From the NCBI GenBank assembly GCA_900544075.1, contig UQTJ01000001.1:248001-312000 (forward strand): DNA of 64,000 nucleotides. The letters run 5' to 3'. This DNA is from an uncultured Bacteroides sp. (lineage in GTDB: Bacteria; Bacteroidota; Bacteroidia; Bacteroidales; Bacteroidaceae). Under the pieces are notes generated by a model. That model made no database searches and was not told where the DNA came from. It worked only from the letters and a program-made list of their open reading frames with translations. The translations under genes were made by a program, and so were the position numbers. This document shows, one piece after another, positions 1-8,137 of this stretch; within the stretch, counting starts at the first letter, position 1, and each line of letters opens with the position of its first letter.

Positions 1-1151
1 CAGAAAGCAGGAATAGAATCGAAATATGCAAAATCGAAATATTCATCATCCACAGCCGCTATACGTGCTCTCACCGTTACTCCATAAAGCACACGTGGAG
101 AATAAAAACGCATATGCAGACGCCCATCATCAGTAATTGAAAGCTGTAATGGCTTTGCTGTATTAAAAGTGCGCTGAGACCTGTTCGTATAAACAGATAC
201 AGGTTCATCATCATCCAGAATTCGTGCATGATTTCCGGCTCTGTAAGCATCGGCAGTTATATACATCACCGGAGAAATGTCATCAGGATGCTTTACCGCA
301 GTGCTTACCGTATGTGCATGATTCGGCAATACTTCCTGCTGGTCAAAATTGAAATCAAGAACAGTCTTCTCATCAAGATAGCTTACAGAAGTATGGAATA
401 TATCTCCTTTTAAAACAGTACCGGCAATTGTAGGCATAAAAAGATAAGGGATGTCCTCTCTTAAAACTATATCGTCCATAATGCCGTCACTTTCTCCCGT
501 AAAAGCACCTCCACCTGTTATTGATGTATAGAACTTTGACTCAGCAAGCCTAACTCTTTTCTCGACTGTTGCATTACGCACATATCGGTTGTTATATACA
601 AAATTGAAATCCAGACGACCTACTATCCTGTCCTGTGTTACTTCACTGTCAATGCTGATAACCTCAGTACTGCCTCCTTCAGCAGGAACTAAACGTACAG
701 TAAACGGTGTACACGAATAAAAATACTCCGCTTCCAGAGGTTTATGCAGGTCCGAAGGAAACGCCAGCCATTCATCATCCATACATGATATTTCATTTAT
801 CTCAGCACGATCGGCCGTTTCATCACCCTTTATAGCCAGAACAAGCAAGTTATAATCACCTTCATGAAGACCTTCGGCATATATTTCCGAGGTTAGCGCA
901 TTATATTTGGCATGTACTGTAGTCATTATATCGCCGTCAGAGTCGGCTATGTAGAAAAATACCTTGTCATAATCGCCTGTATTCACAGATTCCGTACGTG
1001 AGTTAATGTCGCCGATGTATGCAGACTTTTTCAAACGAAAACGTATGCTACCGTGTCCGGGACCGGTATTGCCGCTGTTCATAATATCATCGTTTGTACA
1101 TGACACCATAAACAGAAGACCTATAAGTGCAAATATTGTAATTCTTTTCAT
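1..1151 (-). CDS. Fimbrial-type lipoprotein, Mfa2/FimB-like (partial, C-terminus outside window)
   Basis: The frame is open from an ATG at 1149-1151 to the left edge, giving at least 383 codons; the 3' end is not in the window. It starts MKRITIFALIGLLFMVSCTND, a lipoprotein signal with the lipidated cysteine near residue 18, so the mature protein is probably anchored in the outer membrane. The rest is beta-rich and polar, with segments such as GDYNLLVLAIKGD and VGRLDFNFVYNN that resemble the FimB/Mfa2 family of fimbrial anchor and assembly lipoproteins. It lies 22 bp downstream of a fimbrillin gene on the same strand, which supports a fimbrial role. A generic surface lipoprotein is the alternative, because no single motif settles the family. 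Confidence 0.55.
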   Translation of the reverse strand, partial: MKRITIFALIGLLFMVSCTNDDIMNSGNTGPGHGSIRFRLKKSAYIGDINSRTESVNTGDYDKVFFYIADSDGDIMTTVHAKYNALTSEIYAEGLHEGDYNLLVLAIKGDETADRAEINEISCMDDEWLAFPSDLHKPLEAEYFYSCTPFTVRLVPAEGGSTEVISIDSEVTQDRIVGRLDFNFVYNNRYVRNATVEKRVRLAESKFYTSITGGGAFTGESDGIMDDIVLREDIPYLFMPTIAGTVLKGDIFHTSVSYLDEKTVLDFNFDQQEVLPNHAHTVSTAVKHPDDISPVMYITADAYRAGNHARILDDDEPVSVYTNRSQRTFNTAKPLQLSITDDGRLHMRFYSPRVLYGVTVRARIAAVDDEYFDFAYFDSIPAF

Positions 1152-1173
1152 TTCTAATCCTTAAGTTAAATCT

Positions 1174-2220
1174 TTAAAGTATAGGAACATCTACTATTTC
1201 TCCGTCTTCCCATCCCTGGACTTCCATTCCAACCGTAATACCTGTAGTGGTTTTCTTAAGATTGAAGATACAGTAACTGCCTGCCTGAAATCTTTTCAGA
1301 GTCTGACTTGCCTCAATAGGAAGGTTTGTAATAAATTCACCTTTATCAGTAACTGCTTTAACCCTTAGCTGCGATGATGAAAAATCATCAGTCGGGAGAA
1401 CAGGAAGATAGGCTTTCTTCATCTCCAGAGAAGTGACTTGCATTCCATTGCCATCGAAACCGAATGCCACTGACGCAGAAGGACTGCCATTAACCACCGC
1501 TTCTGTCTGATTCTGCGGATTGAATGATGCAGTTGAATAAAACACAGTATTACCGTCGGCAGTTGACAGCTCAATTGATTTCAGATTGAACGTTTCATCT
1601 GTGCTGTTTGTCACCTTGAATATTATAAGCGAAGTCAAATGTTTGAACACTACTCCTGTCAACACATTACCACCAGCCGCATTCTGAACAGGAGCCGCAT
1701 ACATAGATCTGTACTTTCCAAGATGGCGTGAATCATCCTCTGCTGCCTGACGAATCGTTCCGTCTATTGGCACATTCAACTGTACTTCTCCATTACTGCC
1801 TATTTCCATCGGTGGATATATGCCGTAATAATAATTAGTCTGCACCTCTTCGCCTACATATTCAAAACTTCCCAAACCCATAGAAGGACCTCCAACGAGC
1901 GAGAAATCGCAAGCCTTAACATCATCAGCACTGCTTCCTACCATCATACGGACTTTATCGCCGCTGTCCCATCTAACCTGAAGCTGTCCTTCGTTTGTGG
2001 GCAAGTTTTCATCCACCGAGGCCCTGCCCGATTTATTTGCCTCTGTTACCATCATCGACATTCTGAAATCAGCCACTTCTTCAGGGGTTTCAACTTCAGT
2101 ATTTCCACCGGAAGGTGTTTCAACTGTACCATTATCGTTATCCGGCAATTCTGTTTTACCACAAGATGAAAAGGCAAAAACAAATGCCATTGAAATAGAA
2201 ACTATTTTTATATTGCCCAT
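1174..2220 (-). CDS. Fimbrillin family lipoprotein (Mfa1/FimA-like)
   Basis: This 348-residue protein has a lipoprotein signal (FAFSSC, Cys about residue 20) followed by a low-complexity acidic linker. It then shows features common in Bacteroidales fimbrillin-like proteins: a W-x-x-GD motif (RWDSGDKVRMM), a YYGIYP segment and an F-K-H-L-T-S strand in the middle. The C-terminus ends with a beta-strand pattern and a V-x-G-W-x-x-G motif. Such proteins are exported as lipoproteins and are polymerised or displayed on the surface as minor pilus subunits. It sits between a 54-residue ORF upstream and the Mfa2/FimB-like gene downstream, all on the minus strand with short gaps, so the three probably form one operon. 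The substrate or adhesion target cannot be read from the sequence. Confidence 0.75.
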   Translation of the reverse strand: MGNIKIVSISMAFVFAFSSCGKTELPDNDNGTVETPSGGNTEVETPEEVADFRMSMMVTEANKSGRASVDENLPTNEGQLQVRWDSGDKVRMMVGSSADDVKACDFSLVGGPSMGLGSFEYVGEEVQTNYYYGIYPPMEIGSNGEVQLNVPIDGTIRQAAEDDSRHLGKYRSMYAAPVQNAAGGNVLTGVVFKHLTSLIIFKVTNSTDETFNLKSIELSTADGNTVFYSTASFNPQNQTEAVVNGSPSASVAFGFDGNGMQVTSLEMKKAYLPVLPTDDFSSSQLRVKAVTDKGEFITNLPIEASQTLKRFQAGSYCIFNLKKTTTGITVGMEVQGWEDGEIVDVPIL

Positions 2221-2236
2221 ATGTTATTCTGTTTAA

Positions 2237-2401
2237 TTACCATTCTCCCACGAAACTATCTCCTACGGAATCAAAGACCCCATTGCTGACATTTGTAGGG
2301 TCACTTGCGCACAATATTCCTTCAGAATAAACCTCAACGCATTCACATGTAGGAGGAACATAAAATTCTTTTACTTCAGCCTTTTCCAAATCTTGTTTCA
2401 T
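2237..2401 (-). CDS. Small conserved-type protein leading the fimbrillin operon (54 aa)
   Basis: An ATG at 2399-2401 opens 54 codons ending at a TAA at 2237-2239, 16 bp before the fimbrillin ATG. The product begins MKQDLEKAEVKEFYVPPTCE and ends in SFVGEW. It has no signal peptide and no membrane segment. It contains three cysteines (C-E-C and L-C-A-S) and a Val/Glu-rich strand before a Gly/Ser/Asp-rich tail. Short proteins of this shape (aromatic-Pro-Pro, acidic beta-strand, then ILCAS-like motif) are, in my experience, common beside fimbrillin-like and surface lipoprotein genes in Bacteroides, but their function is not known to me. The tight spacing and sensible codons support real coding. 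It could also be a leader or secreted-peptide precursor. Confidence 0.6.
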   Translation of the reverse strand: MKQDLEKAEVKEFYVPPTCECVEVYSEGILCASDPTNVSNGVFDSVGDSFVGEW

Positions 2402-2604
2402 AAAACTAATACCTATTAAATTACAAATTATCTATTTATTGAATGTTGTACTGATTACAAGACAAAAGATACAGCAGGTTTGTTCAACGTTTATGATTAG
2501 GATTTTACTTTTTCGAGCTTTTTTGATTAAAATCAATAAAAAATGGCAGAAAAAACTTCACATCAGATAAATTACACAAATATTTTAGTTACATATTAAC
2601 ACAA
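2402..2604. other. Intergenic region upstream of the fimbrial operon
   Basis: This AT-rich stretch lies between the 54-residue ORF and the terminator of the outer-membrane protein gene. The promoter of the fimbrial operon should be here, reading leftward. The nearest thing to a -7 box is a TATCTTTTG-like string read on the minus strand near 2465, which departs from TAnnTTTG by one base in spacing, so I do not annotate it as a promoter. I see no repeats or further ORFs. Confidence 0.4.
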
Positions 2605-2646
2605 CAATCCCCCGCATACTCATAAAAATGAACATACGGGGGATTG
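2605..2646 (-). terminator. Hairpin terminator of the outer-membrane protein gene
   Basis: CAATCCCCCG (2605-2614) pairs perfectly with CGGGGGATTG (2637-2646), a 10-bp GC-rich stem with a 22-nt loop. It lies 21 bp beyond the stop codon of the minus-strand gene at 2668, the position expected of its terminator. Confidence 0.75.
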
Positions 2647-2667
2647 GTATATTATAAAAGAATCAAA

Positions 2668-3243
2668 TCAGAACATATAGGCCAGAGATACCTGCCATGA
2701 ATTCTTTCTCACCCCTGAACGGAGATTGCCATCTGATGTATTCACAATAATATCTCCGAGCTTGCTCGCACCAATGTTATAATTCACTCCAACCTGTAAA
2801 TGACGAAGCAACTTCAAACCTGCACCGACATTAACACTGACAAAACTTTTATTTGTCTCTTCCATCAGGTTCTTCCAACCATCATTTAAACTAAAGCCAA
2901 ACTGAGGACCGGCAGCTATAAATACTCCAAAAGTACTTCCCAAACCCAAAGTCCATTTAAGATTTACAGGTATTTCTATAGATTTAAGTTTCTCTGAACT
3001 CTTATTGTTAACATCCATACCAGACTGGGAATAAAGAGCTGCTACATCAATACCAAGACCTACAATAGGCAAAGTGACATCAATCATAGGACCTACGAAG
3101 AAACCGGTAGCATTATCTCCTACATTATTATCCAACTTGGAAATATCCAAACCACCTTTCAAACCAAATTGAACCTGAGCCTGAGCAGGAACTGCCAACA
3201 GCAGGCAGGCCATAACCACAATAGTTGAAAATAATTTTCTCAT
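2668..3243 (-). CDS. Outer-membrane beta-barrel protein (PorT/OMP_b-brl_2 type)
   Basis: This 191-residue protein has a cleavable signal (LLLAVPAQA) and then QVQFGLKGGLDISKL, the usual opening strand of small Bacteroidetes PorT-family barrels. The rest alternates hydrophobic and polar residues as amphipathic strands: GVFIAAGPQFGFSL, SVNVGAGLKL, VGVNYNIGASKLGD. It ends with an aromatic residue (VSLAYMF), the classic outer-membrane insertion signal. The likely location is the outer membrane with about eight strands. The function is unknown, since proteins of this family range from structural porins to assembly factors. It is transcribed alone, with its own promoter at 3273-3303 and a terminator just after the stop. 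Confidence 0.8.
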   Translation of the reverse strand: MRKLFSTIVVMACLLLAVPAQAQVQFGLKGGLDISKLDNNVGDNATGFFVGPMIDVTLPIVGLGIDVAALYSQSGMDVNNKSSEKLKSIEIPVNLKWTLGLGSTFGVFIAAGPQFGFSLNDGWKNLMEETNKSFVSVNVGAGLKLLRHLQVGVNYNIGASKLGDIIVNTSDGNLRSGVRKNSWQVSLAYMF

Positions 3244-3272
3244 AATTGTTCTATTTTTAAAATTTACAAAGG

Positions 3273-3303
3273 CAAAAATAATAGATTTATATTGAAATAC
3301 AAG
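3273..3303 (-). promoter_or_regulatory. Promoter of the outer-membrane barrel gene
   Basis: On the minus strand the -7 box TATTTTTG (3280-3273) matches the Bacteroides consensus TAnnTTTG. A CTTG (3303-3300), one base from the TTTG -33 consensus, lies 19 bp upstream. The -7 box is 29 bp before the ATG at 3243. Confidence 0.6.
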
Positions 3304-3351
3304 CTTTTTCTTAAGATTTTATGGTTTCATATGCAACCAGATATACTTGCT

Positions 3352-3483
3352 GAACAACGAACGAACGGCTGATGAACAATAAAAGAACGCTCTCCGAACA
3401 ACATTCGAATGGTATTTAAACAGTATTTAAATAGCGTTCAAACAGTGTTCAGAGAGCGTTCAGTAAACGTTCGGTAATATGAT
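3352..3483. repeat. 11-bp phased repeat array with inverted symmetry, between cysS and the OMP gene
   Basis: The tetranucleotide GAAC (last copy GAAT) recurs at 3352, 3363, 3374, 3385, 3396 and 3407, exactly 11 bp apart. Its complement GTTC recurs at 3436, 3447, 3458 and 3469, again exactly 11 bp apart and in the same 11-mer phase. The two halves are inverted, and 3385-3399 (GAACGCTCTCCGAAC) pairs with 3447-3461 with one mismatch. The array starts 4 bp past the cysS stop, so it may act as a terminator or RNA structure for cysS, but such regular phasing goes beyond a simple hairpin. The copies are too short and spacerless for CRISPR. Confidence 0.8.
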
Positions 3484-3487
3484 ATTC

Positions 3488-4966
3488 TTACTTATTTAAC
3501 TTCCAGGTAAATCCATCTTTTGTATCTTTCACCTCGAATCCAAGAGCTGCAAGGTTGTCACGTATCTTGTCGCTTGTAGCCCAGTCCTTGTTGGCCTTAG
3601 CCACCATACGCTGTTCCAGCAACATATCTACTACCTTACCGTAAGCTTCCTCGCGTGCAGCATTGTTCTCAGCATCAGCCTTCAAGCCTAAAATATCGAA
3701 TACAAACATATTAAAGACTTCCTTAAGTTCCTTCAAATCGTCTTCGCTGATAGTAGCCTTCTTGTCGATTACAGTATTAATCATACGTGTAGCATCGAAA
3801 AGATGAGATATCACGATAGGAGTATTGAGGTCGTCGTTCATCGCATCGTAACACTTCTCACGAAGTCCGGCAGGTTCAATACCGCTTGTAGTCTTCGAAG
3901 GAGTGATGCGTTCAAGGTTCTTCACACCTTCCATCAAGCGCTCAAGACCTTTTTCGGCTGCCTGAAGAGCTTCGTTGCTGAAGTCTACAGTGCTGCGATA
4001 ATGCGCCTGAAGGATGAAGAAACGGATTGTCATAGGCGAATAAGCCTGTGCAAGCAGTTTGTTGCTACCGGTGAAGAATTCATCAAGAGTGATGAAGTTA
4101 CCCAATGACTTACCCATCTTCTGTCCGTTGATGGTAATCATGTTGTTGTGCATCCAGTAGCGCACCATATCGTGTCCCTGTGAAGCCACACTCTGCGCAA
4201 TCTCACATTCATGGTGAGGGAACACAAGGTCCATACCTCCACCGTGAATATCAAATGTCTCGCCCAGATATTTCTTTCCCATAGCAGTACATTCGCAGTG
4301 CCATCCCGGGAAACCGTTGCTCCATGGCGATGGCCAACGCATGATATGTTCCGGCTGAGCACATTTCCAGAGGGCGAAATCCGCAGGATTATGTTTTTCC
4401 TGCTGACCGTCCAACTCGCGTGTAGTATTCAGTACATCGTCAAGATTTCTGCCCGACAATTTTCCATAGTGATGATCCTTATTATATTTCGCAACATCGA
4501 AATAAACAGAGCCCTGGCTTTCGTAGGCATATCCGTTCTTAAGGATTTCCTCTACTAACTGTATCTGTTCGATGATATGTCCCGAAGCATGAGGCTCGAT
4601 GCTTGGAGGAAGCACGTTAAGAGCTTCCATAGCCTTGTGATAGCGGTTCAGATAATACTGCACCACTTCCATAGGTTCAAGCTGTTCAAGGCGTGCCTTC
4701 TTTGCTATCTTGTCCTCACCGTCGTCGGCATCATGTTCCAAATGGCCCACATCAGTGATATTGCGAACATAACGTACTTTATATCCAAGATGTGTAAGAT
4801 AACGGAAAAGAATGTCAAAAGTAATTGCCGGACGTGCATGTCCAAGATGGGCATCACCATACACGGTAGGTCCGCACACATACATGCCCACATGCGGTGC
4901 GTGAGCCGGCTTGAAAAGTTCCTTCGTACGGCTCAGTGTATTGTAGATTAAGAGTTTATTTTCCAT
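3488..4966 (-). CDS. cysS: Cysteinyl-tRNA synthetase
   Basis: This 492-residue cytoplasmic class I aminoacyl-tRNA synthetase charges tRNA-Cys with cysteine using ATP. The signature motifs are present: [19 protein letters not shown] with the HIGH-type motif HLGH at residues 40-43 and a zinc-ligand Cys31, the [10 protein letters not shown] block with Cys224, the [18 protein letters not shown] block, and the KMSKS-type loop KMGKS at residues 283-287. Length is normal for bacterial CysS. The C-terminal region carries the expected DALR-type helical domain. It appears monocistronic, with a -7 box 25 bp before the ATG, and sits beside rather than within the arabinan locus. Confidence 0.98.
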   Translation of the reverse strand: MENKLLIYNTLSRTKELFKPAHAPHVGMYVCGPTVYGDAHLGHARPAITFDILFRYLTHLGYKVRYVRNITDVGHLEHDADDGEDKIAKKARLEQLEPMEVVQYYLNRYHKAMEALNVLPPSIEPHASGHIIEQIQLVEEILKNGYAYESQGSVYFDVAKYNKDHHYGKLSGRNLDDVLNTTRELDGQQEKHNPADFALWKCAQPEHIMRWPSPWSNGFPGWHCECTAMGKKYLGETFDIHGGGMDLVFPHHECEIAQSVASQGHDMVRYWMHNNMITINGQKMGKSLGNFITLDEFFTGSNKLLAQAYSPMTIRFFILQAHYRSTVDFSNEALQAAEKGLERLMEGVKNLERITPSKTTSGIEPAGLREKCYDAMNDDLNTPIVISHLFDATRMINTVIDKKATISEDDLKELKEVFNMFVFDILGLKADAENNAAREEAYGKVVDMLLEQRMVAKANKDWATSDKIRDNLAALGFEVKDTKDGFTWKLNK

Positions 4967-4991
4967 AATGCATAAAAATTATGTTAGACCG

Positions 4992-4999
4992 CAAAGTTA
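4992..4999 (-). promoter_or_regulatory. -7 box of cysS
   Basis: Read on the minus strand this is TAACTTTG, matching TAnnTTTG, 25 bp upstream of the cysS ATG at 4966. No TTTG -33 element is visible at the usual 19-21 bp, so the assignment rests on the -7 box and position. Confidence 0.5.
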
Positions 5000-5098
5000 A
5001 AAATAAATTCTTTGACAGACATATACTACCGGCAATTTTCTTTTATAGAATCACTTCAACCCCTTGTTCTAATAGCAATAACAAAACCGAGCAAAAAT

Positions 5099-6112
5099 CT
5101 ATCCTACAATAGGCCACCCGTCTTCTGTCCATTTTATTGTACGTACATACAGCATAGGAGTACCGTCATTCTTAACGGAATAAGCATGAGCTATAAAATA
5201 ATATTTCCCTTCAAACTTATATGCCGCACAATGTCCTATACCGGCCCAATTCTTATCTCCTTTTACAATTATTGTTCCTCCTCCATGCTCCATGGATTTA
5301 CCATCACGGTCAAGGTACGGGCCACGAACATCCTTGGAACGTCCCACAGCAACCTTATAATCACTCTTCAACCCACGGCAACAATAATCAAACGAAACAA
5401 ACAGATAGTAATATTCACCGTGCTTCATAATGAAAGGAGCCTCAACTGCACCATCACCAGCATCCTCGCTTTTCACACTGACAGAGCGCTGACGGCGCGA
5501 AATGGAATACCACTCCTGTGGCTCGGCCACAGCGTTAAGGTCGTCGGTAAGACGGACTAACTTTATTCCGTCCCAGAAAGAACCGAAAGTCATCCATGGT
5601 GTGCCCTTCTCGTCAATTATTATGTTTGGGTCTATAGCGTTCCACGAATCGCGGTTTGGAACAGACTGAATCACCATTCCGTGGTCGGTCCATTTGAAAC
5701 GCGGGTCTTTCCTGTCGAGAGTGGGAGTTGTGGCATGGCCTATAGCCGAGGTGTTCTTTCCGAAAGCCGAACATGAATAAAACAGGTGGTACAGGCCTCC
5801 GTGATAAATCACGTCGGGCGCCCAAGTATGCCCGTTATATCCGTCAATCAACTCTACAGCCCATTTGGGTGCTTCTGAAAAGACAGACGGTTCGAACTTC
5901 CAGTTCTTCATGTCGCGCGAGGACATCACGCTTATCCCCTGCCCCGTGGCAAAGAGATAATATGTATCTTTTTCTTTTATCATCACCGGGTCGTGGGTCA
6001 TAACCTTATCGACGGTGATAATATCATCCGCTGCTGCCCGCGCTGATACGGGCAGTAAAGCGAATGATGAACCAACAATAAATGCCGTTAATAACCGGAT
6101 TCTAAGTTTCAT
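5099..6112 (-). CDS. GH43 arabinan endo-1,5-alpha-L-arabinosidase (signal-peptide form)
   Basis: This 337-residue enzyme has a Sec signal (LLPVSARAAADD), so it is probably periplasmic. It is a single five-bladed beta-propeller of family GH43 that cleaves alpha-1,5-linked arabinofuranose. The three catalytic acids are visible: base Asp41 in THDPVMI, pKa modulator Asp161 in NAIDPNI, and general acid Glu224 in GAVEAPFI. TWAPDVIYHGGLYHLFYS and GSFWDGIKL are typical of endo-arabinanases. It is the last gene of the minus-strand operon, 3 bp after the GH43 lipoprotein gene, so the two are almost certainly co-transcribed. An exo-acting arabinanase is possible; the family is not in doubt. Confidence 0.9.
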   Translation of the reverse strand: MKLRIRLLTAFIVGSSFALLPVSARAAADDIITVDKVMTHDPVMIKEKDTYYLFATGQGISVMSSRDMKNWKFEPSVFSEAPKWAVELIDGYNGHTWAPDVIYHGGLYHLFYSCSAFGKNTSAIGHATTPTLDRKDPRFKWTDHGMVIQSVPNRDSWNAIDPNIIIDEKGTPWMTFGSFWDGIKLVRLTDDLNAVAEPQEWYSISRRQRSVSVKSEDAGDGAVEAPFIMKHGEYYYLFVSFDYCCRGLKSDYKVAVGRSKDVRGPYLDRDGKSMEHGGGTIIVKGDKNWAGIGHCAAYKFEGKYYFIAHAYSVKNDGTPMLYVRTIKWTEDGWPIVG

Positions 6113-6115
6113 ATA

Positions 6116-8068
6116 TTATGATTTTTTCTTCATCCAATTAGTTATGCTTCCGCTATTTTCATAACCACCACCAACGATAGTTACCTTACGCGGATTTGCT
6201 TCCCAGTCTACTTCTCGCTGGATATATATATTATTATTACCTATTGAAATAACATTCTTTTCTGCATCGAACGACCATTTAACATTACTATCCCAAGCTT
6301 CTGAAGTAACACTTCCATCCTCGGCCAATGTTATAACTTTAGAAGCATACTGAGTAGCGCTACCGTCATTAGTACTATTATTAGGAGTAGGCTTAAACTG
6401 TATAAGCTCCCAGTCGCCTACGAGTTCAGATTTAGATATTGCAACCTGAGGCACTGCTCCATAACGTTCCGGCATTACAACAGGCCATCCTTCTTCAGTC
6501 CAGCGTATACTACGTACATGACCCATCATAATAGAATTACTATACTGATTACCTCCTACATTTGCAGGGAATCTACCTTGTGAGGTATAGAACCAGTTAC
6601 CGTTTCCATCATCAAAGATACCACAGTGTGATATACCTACCCATCCATAACCACTACTGAACTTATATGGTGCAGTTACAGCAGGATACATATCCTCTCC
6701 ACTGGTTGCCTGCTTACCTTTCATATCCACATATGGTCCATCCGGATTTTCAGAACGTACAACACGTGTATTATATGCTACGGCAAGCTGGCCATATGCA
6801 ATAAACATATAATAATATCCGGTCTGAGGATTGTAGATTACGTCAGGACCTTCAGAACCCTGCCAACGGTTATTATTTCTTTTTGCAACAAGTTTACCGT
6901 ATGTATTTGCACTCCAATCAGATATCGCCCATGGCTTACCTAATTCAGTTTTTGTCTTACCTGTATTAGGGTCGATCTCAACTGCAGCGAAACCACTATG
7001 CCATGAACCGTAAATCATCCAATGTGCTCCACTTTCTGTTATAACATAAGTAGGGTCGATAGCATTGAAATAGAAATAAGCATCCCAATTTGACAAGCTG
7101 GCTCTACCCCATCCATCCAATGCCTTATCAGAAGAAGAGCATATTACCATTCCCTTGTCTTCCCACACGTTTGAAGCAGGATCTGATGTTTCCATAAGAC
7201 CTATAAACGCACGTTCTGTCCATGAATTGTCAAAATTACTTTCAGTATTGGCAGCACCGGTCTTTATATAATTATCAATCACTATGCTGTAATACATTCT
7301 GTACAGTCCGTCTTTGACTTTTCTTACTACCGGAGCCCAGTAACCATATGCAGGTTCTTCTATAGGTTCCAGTCCCATTTCAGCCCTATACTCATTAAGC
7401 TTTGTTTTAACCCATTCTGGTGTATCAAGCATTGTAGCTCCAAGATATTCCCATTCAACCAAGTCTTTTGATCTGCGACAATGGAAGTGTCCGTGTCCTT
7501 CATGAGCATTACCGTATGAAGCATCTGTCTGATACATATAGTAATAACCGTATTCAGCCTTGAACACAGAAGGGTCGTGAACATTTGCCAGATTCCATTT
7601 TCTGCGCATATCCCATGTTGCGATAGAAGTATAGTTATCATCATAATCCGGAGCAACGTAATTATTAAGCTGTTCTTCAAGACTTACGTCGGCAGTAGTC
7701 GCTGTAATGGTTTCCGAATATATGTAACGGCTGTTACCGTAGATATAAGCACGTACATAATAAGGAGTATTGCTTTTCAAACCTGAAATAGTAACACTGA
7801 AATTTTCGTCTGCATCCAATACATTATCTTTGATAGTAGGATTCTGGACATTCAAGCTATAGCAGAAACCTTTTTTCACTATATTATTTACATCACCGCT
7901 CGCAGTTGATGTAACAGTCAAAGAGAAACCGGTCTTTTCACTTACAACAGGAGCAGATGCTGTTATACCGCTGTCGCTGCTGTATTCTATGTTATCCAAT
8001 CCATCGGTACAAGCTGTAAAGCCGAAAGCCGTAAATAAGGATATCAAAAAGTATGATATTTTTTTCAT
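6116..8068 (-). CDS. Surface GH43 endo-arabinanase lipoprotein (multidomain)
   Basis: This 650-residue protein has a lipoprotein signal (GFTAC, Cys20). Residues about 35-125 form a fibronectin-III-like domain (GLKSNTPYYVRAYIYG). Residues about 145-540 form the GH43 propeller with catalytic Asp165 (NVHDPSVF), Asp338 (NAIDPTYV) and Glu406 (GSEGPDVIY). Residues 548-650 form a C-terminal beta-domain (LVGDWELIQF) like that found on extracellular endo-arabinanases. Lipidation and size fit an outer-membrane enzyme that makes the first cuts in arabinan before import by the SusC/SusD pair. A hairpin at 8086-8118 separates it from the upstream binder gene and may lower its expression relative to susCD. 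Confidence 0.88.
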   Translation of the reverse strand: MKKISYFLISLFTAFGFTACTDGLDNIEYSSDSGITASAPVVSEKTGFSLTVTSTASGDVNNIVKKGFCYSLNVQNPTIKDNVLDADENFSVTISGLKSNTPYYVRAYIYGNSRYIYSETITATTADVSLEEQLNNYVAPDYDDNYTSIATWDMRRKWNLANVHDPSVFKAEYGYYYMYQTDASYGNAHEGHGHFHCRRSKDLVEWEYLGATMLDTPEWVKTKLNEYRAEMGLEPIEEPAYGYWAPVVRKVKDGLYRMYYSIVIDNYIKTGAANTESNFDNSWTERAFIGLMETSDPASNVWEDKGMVICSSSDKALDGWGRASLSNWDAYFYFNAIDPTYVITESGAHWMIYGSWHSGFAAVEIDPNTGKTKTELGKPWAISDWSANTYGKLVAKRNNNRWQGSEGPDVIYNPQTGYYYMFIAYGQLAVAYNTRVVRSENPDGPYVDMKGKQATSGEDMYPAVTAPYKFSSGYGWVGISHCGIFDDGNGNWFYTSQGRFPANVGGNQYSNSIMMGHVRSIRWTEEGWPVVMPERYGAVPQVAISKSELVGDWELIQFKPTPNNSTNDGSATQYASKVITLAEDGSVTSEAWDSNVKWSFDAEKNVISIGNNNIYIQREVDWEANPRKVTIVGGGYENSGSITNWMKKKS

Positions 8069-8085
8069 TTTATTATTTGTTTAGG

Positions 8086-8118
8086 ACATGCCGTTGCTTG
8101 TAAAAAAGAACGGCATGT
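8086..8118 (-). terminator. Intra-operon hairpin (partial terminator or processing site)
   Basis: ACATGCCGTT (8086-8095) and AACGGCATGT (8109-8118) are perfect 10-bp inverted repeats around a 13-nt loop. They lie in the gap between the surface-binder stop (8138) and the GH43 lipoprotein start (8068). On the minus-strand RNA the hairpin could terminate part of the transcripts or protect the upstream susCD message. It is not followed by a strong U-tract. Confidence 0.6.
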
Positions 8119-8137
8119 ATGTTTATGAAAATAATTA

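Noticed and set aside
3352..3483. CRISPR-like array
   Set aside because: The repeated word is only four bases on an 11-bp lattice with no unique spacers of CRISPR length, and no cas gene is near.
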